Positions 52,929 to 63,466 of a stretch of DNA of 64,000 nucleotides are shown here, one piece after another. The notes below the pieces were generated by a model. The model ran no database searches. It saw only the letters and a program-made list of their open reading frames with translations, and was not told the DNA's origin. How positions within the stretch are numbered: the first letter of the stretch is position 1; each line of letters opens with the position of its first letter. The stretch is from Gari tellinella (Eukaryota; Mollusca; Bivalvia; Cardiida; Psammobiidae): positions 44,741,623 to 44,805,622 of the forward strand of contig OV277861.1 of assembly GCA_922989275.2 (NCBI GenBank), given 5' to 3'. The position numbers and the translations under genes are program-made.

Positions 52929-55900
52929 TCAAAAACGGTTGGAGGCTCGGATGTAACGATGAACTGCATTAAAAATAACTTTGTTGCAATCAGGAGAACA
53001 GTTTGGGTTTCCAAATAGTAAAATGTCTAAATTGACAGTTGTTATAGGTATTATATCATGGAATAGAATATCCCGCATATGTATATAGTTTGGACAATCT
53101 AAAAAGTAATGGAAAGCATTTTCACATTGATATCCACATATACATGCTGGGTCGTTTATTAAATTACACCTGAATAGATCGTAATTTAGTGAGCTACAGT
53201 TATGCCTAATTCTGGTGTGAACAATATCTAACCGTCTATTGCCGAATAAATAATGAAAAGGGGATTTTGGTGTTACTATGGTTAAGGACGATTTAAATGC
53301 AGAAATAGTTTCCTTAGTACGAATACTATTGTCTAAATTATTCCATAGCCTTACTGACGTCGGTATATATGATTTGTCACTGAGGGTTAATCTATTGATT
53401 GGCATAGTATAGTTATCACTATTTCTTAAAGGATACGAAGACATAGTTGATACTAAAGGTGGTAATAGGTCATTAAGATAGTGTGGTACCATATTATTAT
53501 GTATTTTATAGAACAATAGTAATTTTCGTCTTTCCCTTCGTTCGTAAAGTGGTTCAAGGCCTGATTCAAAGTATATAAGTTTCCTTTTGCAAAATATGGG
53601 AAGGCCACATGCTATTCTAGCAGCTTCTAACTGTACATTTTCTAACCTTTGTCTATCGATAGCTGAGCAACCGTCCCATAGCTCACACGCGTATTCAAGA
53701 ATAGGAAGTATGAAACATTTATAAATTCTGATAAGGGTCTTTTTATTTAAAATATATTTAAGTTTTCTTAAGGTGTTAACTTTCTTCATACTAGATTCAT
53801 ATATAGTGTTAATGTGAGCTGTCCATTTTGCATCTTTTGATAGAGTTACTCCTAGATGGCGATGTGTATCTACAGGATTCAATGTAGTATTGTCAAATAT
53901 TAAGGATATATCTTCATTATCTAATGTATTGGAGATGAACAAAATTTCTGTTTTCGAAGGATTAAACCGAGTTAGCCATGACTTTGACCATTCATTTAAT
54001 ACAGTTAAATCTCTATTCATAAAAGTTTCAATGTCTAATGTGTTAAAGGAAGAATATGAAAGGGATGTATCGTCTGCAAACAGGCGAGTTAGACTTTCTA
54101 AATTATCAGCTATGTCATTGATATACAATAAAAATAATAAAGGGCCTAACACAGACCCCTGTGGGACACCAGCATTAGTATTACCATAATTTGAAATATT
54201 ACTGTTTAATAAGACTGACTGATGTCTGTTGGAGAGAAAACTCACTAGCCATTTTAAAAATTGACCATTAAACCCATAACAATGTAACTTTTTAATAAGA
54301 CCTTTGTGCCATACTCTATCAAACGCTTTAGAGATATCGCAAAATATTAAACACACATGTTTCTTATCCTCTAGCGATTGACAAATACTTTCATACATTT
54401 CTATCAATTGGTAAACAGTTGTATGGCCGGGTAGAAAACCTGATTGTAGATTATAAAATAAATCATTGTCAAGTAGATAATTATACATATGTTTAAAGAC
54501 AACCCTCTCAAAAACTTTACCAACACATGAAATTAGAGACACTGGTCTATAATTCATTACTTCATGACGGTCGCCTTTTTTAAAAAGAGGAATAACAGTT
54601 GCTTTTTTCCACAAAGAGGGGAAGCGCTGTGTATTTAGAGACATGTTAAATAAAATACATAACGGTTTATTGACTGAATTGGATGTGTATTTAAGCATTT
54701 GATGACTAATTAAATCACAACCAGATGCTTTCCCAAATTTGAGAATGCGAAGAATATCAGAAATTTCATTTTCAGTTATATTATGCAAATTAAAAGATGA
54801 GTTTGTTCGACTGTCAAAATTTGGTACTTCAGTTTCACTATCATCAATAGTCGAAATAGAGCAAAAGTATTGATTTAACATTTCGGCCTTTTCTTGGTCG
54901 TCAGAGACAATTGCATTATTCTGGTTATCAAATAGAGGGGGGATAAGGGAAGAAGAACCTACTTGTTTTGTTAATCTATTAATAAGTTTCCAATAGGATC
55001 TTGAATCACATGTGTATAAACGATCAATAAGTATATTGGCATTTTCATAAAATGAAACCCGAGCAAATTTTTTCATGTTGTTTACTTTATTTCGTTGTCG
55101 TTTAAAGTTACATAAGTTTAATGTTGTTTTGTTGTGCTTGTATTTGTGATGGAGTTTTTCTCTGATTTTTATTTCACGTCTTAATTCAGATGTCATCCAA
55201 GGTTTATCTGAAGGTCTTAGTGTAATCTTTTTAGATGGTATACACTGTTTAGCCATTGATAAATATTGGGCGGTGAATCTGTCACATGCATCGTCAACTG
55301 ACGATGCACCGACAAATAAGCCAGCCCAATCAAATTCATCAACTAAGTTATTAAATTTTTCATAATCACCTTTTTTGTACATCCATATTTCTCTTTTGTA
55401 CGAACTATTTAATTTTCCCACTATGTTTATATATGTTACACATGCATTATGGTCACTTATTAATCTATCAATATCAATTACAGAAGAGTTGTTAAAGGAG
55501 ACGGGATCACTTATTAGTATTGGATCTAAAAGAGTGCTACACGTGGGTCCTATTCGGGTTGGTTCTGTTATAGTATTTGTAAGATTAAATCTAGTAATTA
55601 TATCGTATAGTGGATATCTGTTTATGTTTGAAAGCATATCTACATTTATATCACCAGTTAAAATCAAATTAGTCGACGTTTCGTAAGCCTTATCTATAGC
55701 ATATTCTAAATATTCCCAAAAACTATTGTTTGAATTTGGTGGCCGATAAATTGTCCCTAACATTATTGATTGGTTGTTTATTTTTATTTCAATCCATACT
55801 GATTCATAAGGTGCTGATTCTATATCAAACCTTCTTTTACAAAATAGTGATTCAGAACAATAAACTAATATCCCCCCTCCCGCGAAATTTCTATCCATCC

Positions 55901-56345
55901 TAAACGGTTCTGAGAAATTTTCTATTAACAGGTCAGACATAGGAATATTGTTATCAAGGTGGGTTTCTGTCAAGCACAATATGTTGTACTCTGATGCAAC
56001 ATCTAATAAAACATCTAATTTAGTTCTTATACTGCGAGCGTTCCAATTAAAAATAGACAATTCAGAAAACGGACCAGGATTAAGTTCAACATCCATCGAT
56101 AGTTTGAGTAAAATTAACAAAATTAGCTGAAAATCATTATTTTGTAAATACGTTTTACATGATATGAACAACATGCAGAAGTAAATATTCATGAGGTAAA
56201 TCTGAATTTGTTTTGCAAAGGCACAAAATTCATCTTTAAGATTTATATCAAAATATATATTATTACATCTCCTGATTAGACGACAATAACGCTTACAGTG
56301 AAAGACACCAATGGCAATTCTATGTGATGTTATTAGATCACACAT
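52929..56345 (-). CDS. LINE endonuclease-reverse transcriptase with a 2A-like motif
   Basis: This 1138-residue frame is uninterrupted. Residues 1-84 include hydrophobic stretches, then DVELNPGP at 85-92 (genomic 56093-56070). The apurinic-type endonuclease starts immediately after: NWNARS (100-105), TETHL (126-130), YRPPN (200-204), GDINVD (231-236) and SDHN (298-301). The reverse transcriptase covers about 570-830, with FCDISKAFDRVWH (668-680), GVPQGSVLGP (726-735) and catalytic FADD (756-759). A C-terminal ACICGYQCENAFHYFLDCPN segment is a probable zinc-binding tail. The layout fits CR1/jockey-group elements; the exact clade needs a tree. No separate gag-like ORF1 is seen beyond a 63-codon frame, so the copy could be an ORF2-only type or slightly 5' truncated. 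Confidence 0.93.
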   Translation of the reverse strand: MCDLITSHRIAIGVFHCKRYCRLIRRCNNIYFDINLKDEFCAFAKQIQIYLMNIYFCMLFISCKTYLQNNDFQLILLILLKLSMDVELNPGPFSELSIFNWNARSIRTKLDVLLDVASEYNILCLTETHLDNNIPMSDLLIENFSEPFRMDRNFAGGGILVYCSESLFCKRRFDIESAPYESVWIEIKINNQSIMLGTIYRPPNSNNSFWEYLEYAIDKAYETSTNLILTGDINVDMLSNINRYPLYDIITRFNLTNTITEPTRIGPTCSTLLDPILISDPVSFNNSSVIDIDRLISDHNACVTYINIVGKLNSSYKREIWMYKKGDYEKFNNLVDEFDWAGLFVGASSVDDACDRFTAQYLSMAKQCIPSKKITLRPSDKPWMTSELRREIKIREKLHHKYKHNKTTLNLCNFKRQRNKVNNMKKFARVSFYENANILIDRLYTCDSRSYWKLINRLTKQVGSSSLIPPLFDNQNNAIVSDDQEKAEMLNQYFCSISTIDDSETEVPNFDSRTNSSFNLHNITENEISDILRILKFGKASGCDLISHQMLKYTSNSVNKPLCILFNMSLNTQRFPSLWKKATVIPLFKKGDRHEVMNYRPVSLISCVGKVFERVVFKHMYNYLLDNDLFYNLQSGFLPGHTTVYQLIEMYESICQSLEDKKHVCLIFCDISKAFDRVWHKGLIKKLHCYGFNGQFLKWLVSFLSNRHQSVLLNSNISNYGNTNAGVPQGSVLGPLLFLLYINDIADNLESLTRLFADDTSLSYSSFNTLDIETFMNRDLTVLNEWSKSWLTRFNPSKTEILFISNTLDNEDISLIFDNTTLNPVDTHRHLGVTLSKDAKWTAHINTIYESSMKKVNTLRKLKYILNKKTLIRIYKCFILPILEYACELWDGCSAIDRQRLENVQLEAARIACGLPIFCKRKLIYFESGLEPLYERRERRKLLLFYKIHNNMVPHYLNDLLPPLVSTMSSYPLRNSDNYTMPINRLTLSDKSYIPTSVRLWNNLDNSIRTKETISAFKSSLTIVTPKSPFHYLFGNRRLDIVHTRIRHNCSSLNYDLFRCNLINDPACICGYQCENAFHYFLDCPNYIHMRDILFHDIIPITTVNLDILLFGNPNCSPDCNKVIFNAVHRYIRASNRF

Positions 56346-56536
56346 TAACCATTATCAAAATTAGACCTCACAAAACTGCCAAAAGTGTCCACTGAAAAAA
56401 TATTATCGTAACTCTCCAAAGCCTTCAACCCGTTGTACATCACTTGAACGTCTAACAAAGCATAGATAGAAAGAAAAGAAAGAAGGAAGAAGAAATAACA
56501 TGCTAGACAATAATTATATCTGGACTTCGGTGTCAT
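56345..56536 (-). CDS. Short hydrophobic ORF overlapping the LINE ORF start
   Basis: A 63-codon frame with a strongly hydrophobic N-terminus (YFFFLLSFLSIYALL), ending in TAATG, where its stop overlaps the ATG of the long LINE ORF by one base. Such stop-start overlaps are used for termination-reinitiation in some LINEs. Whether it is translated is unknown; it may be chance open frame in the 5' region. Confidence 0.4.
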   Translation of the reverse strand: MTPKSRYNYCLACYFFFLLSFLSIYALLDVQVMYNGLKALESYDNIFSVDTFGSFVRSNFDNG

Positions 56537-56624
56537 CTTTCTGATCAGTTGCAGGTAAACAGAATGTATTCAATTCGACAACTAATACGGATATATCTAC
56601 AGCATTACGTTTCACATTCAATAG

Positions 56625-56825
56625 CTTTTACCAGGGCTCCAGATAGGATAGAGTAAACTGAAAAAATCCAACATGTATTTACTAATTTCAAAACCAAATT
56701 TAACGGTGCTAATACTTATCAGAGTGGTCACAATGAGACCATTCTGATGAGTAGTAACACCACAGGGTTTAATGCAGAAATAAAGATTTTAGATTTTAAG
56801 ATACTACCCTTATCTGGAGCTCTGG
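56625..56825. mobile_element. Fold-back element family E, half-conserved copy
   Basis: AGGGCTCCAGATAGG at the left, GAGTAGTAACACCACAGGGTT and ATCTGGAGCTCTGG at the right. It lies just 5' of the LINE. Confidence 0.6.
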
Positions 56826-56994
56826 TGTACCGTACTAAAAAGCACGAGTTACTCGTGCGACCGATGTTAGTCAGTTTACCAAGTTTGTTTAATTAAAACA
56901 ATGCATAAATCTAAACTGAACAAATTTTGCAGACGACAATGTCAAAACAGACGTCTGTGCAACAGAATAAGGGTTAACCAGATGCTCCAGTACA

Positions 56995-57190
56995 CATGTA
57001 AGCGGGGTTAATCTGAATTTCTCACTCATTTCAGCACCGAATGCTATGGTGTTACTACTGATTAAACCGTCTCTTCGAGACACTTTTAATGAGTATGACA
57101 CCATTGGGTTTAAAAGCAGAAATAAAGATTTTAGTTTTCGAAATACTTCCGTTATCTGGAGCCCTGTATTTACAGCGTTGTCATTCTTTC
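56995..57190. mobile_element. Fold-back element family E
   Basis: The core hairpin at 57043-57103 has GCTATGGTGTTACTACTGATTA and GTCTCTTCGAGAC. The right side ATCTGGAGCCCTG matches the copy at 56625. Confidence 0.7.
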
Positions 57191-57592
57191 CATTCACAAG
57201 TGAGGCTTTTTAATTTGTGCAGCACATAAATATTATAAATAAAATTTAAAAAGCGAATTTCTTAGATAAAGCCGGTTTTTGTGAAAGAATCACGTCCCAC
57301 GTAATTCAAATGGGACCCCAAACAACCGTTGTATGCAGGTTTCTCAAATGCGGCTTTAAATGTAGAAAATTGCAAATTTTTTTTACAATTCTGACTATTC
57401 AATTTAATCTGAGTATATATATAGAAATGAAGATAGAACCCGATGCTGGTTAGACATATCGGAAAAATACGTAATGAAAAATCAGCCACCGCGGCAGGGA
57501 ATTATATATATTATAATGCTCTCATAGGCATCAGGGAGGTCAAAGGTCATTGTGATCAAATTACTGCAACGTGGCAGACGTTTAAGAAACCT

Positions 57593-57831
57593 GGAGCCCG
57601 TTTTATAAAACTTCGTACGACAAAATGTTGTCGCAAGTCAGAGAATAAAAGTCTCAATTATTATTGAGACATCTCTTTGGAATCGTCACAAGACAGAATT
57701 AGATGGAGATATTATAATATATTTACAACCGAGAAAAACTCCAGAAAAGAAATAAGAAATCAAAATGTATATTTTAAAGTTTAGACTTAAGATGGTTTTT
57801 GTCGTTTGAAGTTTTATGAAACGGGCCCCTG
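57593..57831. mobile_element. MITE family H
   Basis: Left GAGCCCGTTTTATAAAACTTC and right GAAGTTTTATGAAACGGGCCCC. Inner GTACGACAAAATGTTGTCG. It is in the intron of GT92 gene 2. Confidence 0.8.
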
Positions 57832-57918
57832 GTCTGAATGCCGACGTAATTTCCAATGCCCTAGGACCTCTTGTATAGCATTTAGAAAAGCATGGCATTA
57901 TGCCACATGGTTTAAGGT

Positions 57919-58168
57919 TACAGTGGAGAATCTGTTATTCTTTCCCGTTTAAACGCAAACGTACGCAAACGCAAAGCGCTAACACGTAGAAAAGAACAAT
58001 TTTTGGACAATTCTGATATTTCATGTTTATCTTGGTGGCAAACAGTTTGGAGCCAGATCAGACGCCGGGTTACCCGGCGTCTGATCTGGCTCCTAACTGT
58101 TTGTACTGTAAATAATAGTTTTAGCGTAAACGCGTTTATTGGGAAAGAATAACAGATTCTTCACTGTA
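57919..58168. mobile_element. MITE family A
   Basis: The ends are TACAGTGGAGAATCTG and AGATTCTTCACTGTA. The hairpin is at 58036-58103. It lies about 110 bases before exon 2 of GT92 gene 2. Confidence 0.9.
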
Positions 58169-58276
58169 ACGCCACTGTTATTTGACAATATATCTTTACT
58201 CGATGATGAAATAGAAAATCTTAAATTGAATTAATAAATGTATTTGTTTAGAAAGTGTCCACTCTCTCACTTACAG

Positions 58277-58422
58277 ATACTGTTAGACTTCTCGATGTGC
58301 AAGTGGCCAATTTTGACGCACAGCAACGCCTCCAGGAATACAAGTACTTCATTATTATGGACACTGACGAATATATAGTGCCAGGAAACAACACAAACAT
58401 TACCAACTTTGTACGGCTCATG
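58277..58422 (+). CDS. GT92 glycosyltransferase gene 2, second coding exon
   Basis: Acceptor CTCTCACTTACAG ends at 58276 and the donor is GTACGT at 58423. With one base from exon 1 it makes 49 whole codons, phase 0 at the end. It encodes VANFDAQQRLQEYKYF and MDTDEYIVP, the GT92 DxD-like site. It is ten codons shorter at its start than the paralogous exon 16743-16918, which could reflect a shifted acceptor. An alternative upstream acceptor (TTTGTTTAG at 58251) would bring a stop into frame and is rejected. No third exon was found before the end of the window. Confidence 0.85.
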
Positions 58423-58824
58423 GTACGTACGATACAATACGCAATAAAAGCTGGTGCACATCTTTGAAATGGTTGGTTTAAATCACGGACTTTCACGGAA
58501 AATCACGGAAATCACGGATTATTTTCAGAAATGTCACTATAGAAAGTATTTAAGTTACAGATGTTTTTCATTAAAATATCAATCGAAAATACATATTTTA
58601 TTGTATTGTTGATGAAATATATTAAAAATGTATATAAAATACATAAAAATATATGTATCCGTGATTTCCGTGAACGTCCGTGATTTGTCAACGGTGCCCA
58701 GGAACGCCCACTCGCTGTAACGGAACTAAAACATATTCGTTCATCTTATAACGTAGCATGTTCAGTTGCAACTGTTTGCTGTTTAGGTTAGCAGTTTGTG
58801 TCCCGTGTGCAGCGCGCAGAGAAC

Positions 58825-59052
58825 AGTACAGAAAACGTATTCTTTCCAAATAAACGCGTGTACGCCTAAACTATTATTTTCATTGCAAACAGTTTGGAGC
58901 CAGATCAGACACCGGGTAACCCGGCGTCTGATCAGGCTCTAAACTGTTTGCCACTCAGATTAAAACTGGTTGTCAGAATTGTTAAAACGTTTTCATTTTC
59001 TATACTTCATTGCAATGCGTTTGCGTTTTAACGGAAGAATAACCTTTTCTCT
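58825..59052. mobile_element. MITE family A, diverged
   Basis: Left TACAGAAAACGTATTC, hairpin at 58884-58953 (GACACCGGGTAACCCGGCG), right ACCTTTTCTCTAAG. Confidence 0.75.
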
Positions 59053-59089
59053 AAGAAATGTATTCCAGAGCGAGTAGCCAACTCGCAAT

Positions 59090-59375
59090 CGGATGGCCTC
59101 CGTGGCCTAGTGGTATAGTCACTGTGCCTTACATCACTAGGCTCCTCGCCGCTGTGAGTTGGAATTTCAGTAGGGTCGTTCGGATTTTTCATGTGGGGAG
59201 GCCTTCCAGCTTGCTTTCGGAAGGTCGGTGGTTCTACCCAGTTGCCGATTTGTGTCCGAAACAGTGCATAAAGGGCTTCTGGGGCCTCCTCCACCTGTAC
59301 TTGTAATTAGCTGGACGTCCCGATTGGACTGAAATACTGTTAAAAGCGACGTAAAATCATAACAAATCAAATCAA
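59090..59375 (+). repeat. tRNA-derived SINE family 2
   Basis: The tRNA-like head GGCCTCCGTGGCCTAGTGG (A box) and GTGAGTTGGAATTTC (B-box relic) is followed by GTAGGGTCGTTCGGATTTTTC, TCGGTGGTTCTACCCAGTTG, AATTAGCTGGACG and ACTGAAATACTGTTAAAAGCG. An A-rich tail with ATCAAATCAAACC closes it. Another copy is at 60318-60512 on the other strand. Confidence 0.8.
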
Positions 59376-59587
59376 ACCAACTCGCAATCGATAGCCATCG
59401 ATTGTCCACAATTTCTTTACTTAACTCACGGATGGTAAGCACTCAACAGGAAAGTGTGTATTATTTGGACATTAAACCCCATTTATGCCAAGTGGACCCT
59501 TCATTATCATTTATTGAATAAATCCACTCTCAGCTTGACTTTTAGACGAATAAGGAGGGATATATTATATTAATAATAGTTTTATTC

Positions 59588-59700
59588 CAGGGTACGCGAG
59601 TATTTATTCCTGGATGATGAAAAATCATGTTGCTTGAGCCGTTTGGCGAATTTACATGATTTAACTAGACGAGAATAAATCCTCACGTACCCTAGGAAAA
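59588..59700. repeat. Short fold-back
   Basis: CCAGGGTACGCGAGTATTTAT and ATAAATCCTCACGTACCCTAGG flank about 70 bases. Confidence 0.55.
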
Positions 59701-59857
59701 ACTGTATAACAAATGTATTATACTGCAAAGTTTTCGCTTTCCAAACGAATTACTTCCAACCATTTCGGCATTTTTCGTGTATAGCGCTTAGTAAACAGTT
59801 ACTGTAACAACATAGCATAGTTTTGTAAAAGAGGATTAGATACTTAGAAGGATTCTT

Positions 59858-60101
59858 GGGCCCGTTCCATAAAACTTCGTACGACAAATGGTGTCGTAAG
59901 TCACATTATAAAAGTCTCAATTATTATTTATTTCTCTGTCTTATCCTGTCTGGTGACATCTCTTTAGAATTGTCTTGAAAAGACGACTCCAAAGAGATGT
60001 AACAAAACAGGATTAGATAGAGAAATCAGAAAATAAAGTATTTTAAACTTTTGACTTACGACCGTTTTTGTCGTACGAAGTTTTATGAAACGGCCCCAAG
60101 T
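59858..60101. mobile_element. MITE family H
   Basis: Left GGGCCCGTTCCATAAAACTTC and right GAAGTTTTATGAAACGGCCCC. Inner TCGTAAGTCAC and GACTTACGACCG also pair. Confidence 0.8.
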
Positions 60102-60317
60102 TTGTAAGACATCGATCGGCGGCCGGTCCAAGATCGTTTGTCGAGCACCACACGTGGTACATAATAAGCCCGCCGGTAAAGAAATATGTAGTTTTATCAT
60201 AATCTATTCCAATTTGTAGACACTAGAGTATAAACAATACTGAAATAAAGCCTTTTTTTATCTTATCTGAGTACACCATGGGCAGATAACTCTTGACACA
60301 TTTGAGTTGTTTAGACT

Positions 60318-60512
60318 ACGTCGCTTTCAACAGTATTTCAGTCATATCGCGACGTTCAGCTAATTACAGGTGGAGGAAGACCCCAGATTTCTTTTATGCA
60401 CTGTTTCAGGCACAAATAGGCACTTGGGTAGAACCAGCGACCTTCCGCAAGCCAGCTGGAAAGCTTCCCCACATGAAAAATCCGAACGACCCTACTGGGA
60501 TTCGAACCCTTT
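60318..60512 (-). repeat. tRNA-derived SINE family 2
   Basis: On the minus strand it opens with GGGTTCGAATCCCAGTAGGG and continues with the same body as 59090-59375. It lacks the A box, so it is 5' truncated. Confidence 0.75.
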
Positions 60513-60599
60513 CATGAACTTATATTTCTATAAATATACTGTTGGCAAATATAATCAAAATCCATTCAAGGCTAATGCTAATGTGTAAACACTGTTAAA

Positions 60600-60960
60600 T
60601 AAGCATTTTAAGGAATATATGAGTACATCAAGGACAGATAACTCTGTAGCGACAAATCAGACGAACTTCAAATGTCACTCAGCTTCAGATCTTGATGCAT
60701 ATAACATTTGTGTGAAGTTTCATTTATATTCTTTCAATGGTTTTCCGAGAAAATTCCGGACAAATTTTTATAGCATTTTAGAGTCCATCAAGGGCAGATA
60801 ACTTTGTAACGAGATATCAAATAAACCTCAAGCTTGACTCAGCTTCAGATCGTTATACATATAACATTTGTATGAAGTTTCATTAATATCCTTATTAAAG
60901 TTTTCCTAAAAACTGCTGACAAACAAAATATTGACGGATGAACGGACGGACAGGGCCACG
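60600..60960. repeat. Two ~160-bp tandem units with GGACGG tail
   Basis: Units begin CAAGGGCAGATAACTTTGTA or similar at 60645 and 60788, and contain CTCAGCTTCAGATC and ATAACATTTGT-TGAAGTTTCATT. They are followed by ATGAACGGACGGACAGGG. Confidence 0.6.
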
Positions 60961-61259
60961 CCAATAAACGACCGCCTGTAGAGGCGGGCGTATAAAAAGG
61001 GGGCTTTTCACAGATCCAAACCCCGATCGCTTCTTAGCCGAGATGAACTTAATAGCGGAGATTGCTCTATTGGCGGCGCAAAATCCTGTAGAGCAGTCAG
61101 CCAATGAAAGAGCTGCATTTATATGTACCCTGTCTGTACACAGGGTACATGAGTTTACGTCTACGGTGTGTTATCTAATCAGAAGTGGGGGATTTACTTT
61201 GCATTATAATAAGTGTATTGACCCAGGCGTCACCGCTGTTGCTCTCATATCAAGACGTT

Positions 61260-61780
61260 GGTGTTCTTCCTAGACACAACTCCATGTACATAACCTCGAG
61301 ATGCGGACTGTTAGACTAGCACTATCGCATTTCAGACAGCATGTGTTGAGAAGTGTGTTCTCCTTTCCATGATCAACACCAGTCTCTTACGTGAATAAAG
61401 AAGGGGAACACACGCCCTGTCTCTTTTAAAAATTACAAAGCTTCTGTTAGCCTGTGCTTAGACCTTCAGATCACTAAATGGCCCAACACATTCCAAGCAG
61501 ACTCTATGTACTGGCAATGAGCTATGTGTCCTACAATACATATGATGCGTAGGCAGCCACAGTACCGGTTCAGACCCTTCACAGTTTCCAATTATAACCC
61601 CTTGAATGGGAGAGCAATTTCCGGTGGATATCTTGCTCAAGAAACGTGTGTGTACATCATCGGAGATTCGGAAAATCCCCCAGTCAGATCGCTGATCTGG
61701 CGTTGGGTTGAACTCACGAACACTGGTACCGTCACCGAGCATTTTACAACTCGACCACATCCGCCGTATTGAATTGATTT
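61260..61780. other. Gene-free stretch
   Basis: No recognised domain or repeat. Open frames on both strands at 61458-61862 have no family support. Confidence 0.35.
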
Positions 61781-62640
61781 TTAGCTCGCCTGTTCGTAGA
61801 ACTAATGTCATACCCCCGCCGTGAGCGTGAGCTTGAGCGTTAGTGAGCGTGAGCGTGGCCAAGGTTAAAGTTTTTGGACAGGTTGTTTTAGGGCTAAATA
61901 CTTGTGTTATTGTGCTGAAATTTTGTATGGAGGTTCATTTTGGTGTTAAACATTGATGTTATGAAGTTGAAATTTAGAAATGATTTTAATTTATTTTTAT
62001 TATTAACATGTGTTTTAGGGTTTTTTTATACAAAACCCCAGGTTAAAGTTTTTTGGACGGGTTGTTTTAAAGTTTTATACTTGTGCAAGCGTGCTGAAAT
62101 TTTGTATGGAGGTTTATTTTGTATCAAACATTGATGTTAATAAGTTGATATTTAAAAAAGTATTTAATTATTTTTAATTATTGACATGTTTTGGACTTAG
62201 GTTTTTTTTCTACAAATCACCAGGTAAAAGGTTTTTGGGCAGATTGTTTTAAAGTTTAATACTTGTGCTAGGGTGCTGAAATTTCGTATGGCGGTTCATT
62301 TGGTGTCAAAGATTGATGTTATGAAATTGGTGTACATAATTTCTTTTATTAATTTATGTCAATTTTGGACATGGTTTCGACTTAGGTTTTTTACTACAAA
62401 TCACCAGGTTAAAGTTTTTTGAACGGGTTGTTTTAAAGTATAATATTTATGCTAGGATGCTGATATTTTATATGGATGTGTATTTTAGGTCAATCATTGA
62501 TGCTCTGAGGGTAAATCTGACAAGAATATTTTTTTTATTTAATTTTTGATGTGTTTTGGAATTAGTTTTTTCTTGCTACAAACACCAGGTAAAAATGTTT
62601 TGGACGGCTTGTTTTAAAGTTGGTCATTTCCGGAAACGTC
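61779..62640. repeat. Tandem ~180-bp array, first block
   Basis: It starts TTTTAGCTCGCCTGTTCG and GTGAGCGTGAGC repeats (61815-61860), followed by about five loose units with GGTTAAAGTTTTTTGGACGG, GTTGTTTTAAAGT and TGCTGAAATTTTGTATGGAG. Confidence 0.8.
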
Positions 62641-63466
62641 ATGGTCATTTAGAGGTCAGATAGGATGAATTCACTTTTGACCAATACTTTGGAACTACCT
62701 GTTATAGATACTGCATATTTGGCATGGTTACTCAAATCAAGAAACTCTTGAGCGCAATACAACTTACGGCATGTCAGACAAAGGTCAGGATCATTTTGAG
62801 GTGTGACATCAGAGATAACGTGTTTCAATAATTTTTTGGGCAAAACTTATTACACCAAGACTTACCATTCATGTAATAATCTTTCTAAACTGAAAATTAA
62901 TTTGTTTCTGATACGACATGTATTTAGACTTAATTCTTGAACAGGCGAGATTAAGGTGGATTTGACACCCGTTTCTGTAATAAAAACGTTGTTAAACTAT
63001 ATAATTATGGCCAAAACCTCTAGAATGAGTTCATTTATGGCAGAAATCAGTTTGATTAGCCAAGAAGTATCTGCCCTTGATGTTTTCGAAATGCCATATT
63101 TAGGAGTTTTTACACTCTATCATCTACAGTTTTGTATGGATTTTGATTAGATACAAACACACAACGAATAGTTGTTGAAGGAGTAACATACCTGTTCAAA
63201 TCAGATTGTTGCGCTAAGAGTTTTCTGCCCTTGTTCTACTCGGATATGTTAGACAATGCCTTAATTTTGATATTATTTACGCTTTAGTGTCTACAAATTG
63301 GATGGATGTTTATAAAGCTTTGTAAAATATATCTGGTTTTAAGTTCTCGAATGAGTTCGATTATGTCTGATGTCAAGCTAATTGGTCCAGAGTTATCTGC
63401 CCTTGATGGCTGAAAATGCCATATTTAACAGTGTTTACACTCTAGCAGCTACAGTTTTTCATTCAT

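Larger units (their letters stand above)
52676..56590 (-). mobile_element. CR1/jockey-like LINE, apparently near full length
   Basis: The element reads on the minus strand: a short hydrophobic ORF (56536-56345), the long EN-RT ORF, then a 3' UTR with CAATAAATATGTTTAAAC near 52690. The 5' limit is uncertain. It is inserted antisense in the first intron of GT92 gene 2. It contains no copy of the hairpin cassettes, as expected of a younger insert. Confidence 0.8.

Noticed and set aside
58252..58422. Use of the upstream acceptor at 58251 for GT92 gene 2 exon 2
   Set aside because: In the phase set by exon 1 it runs into a TAG before the DTDEY motif. The acceptor at 58276 keeps the frame open.
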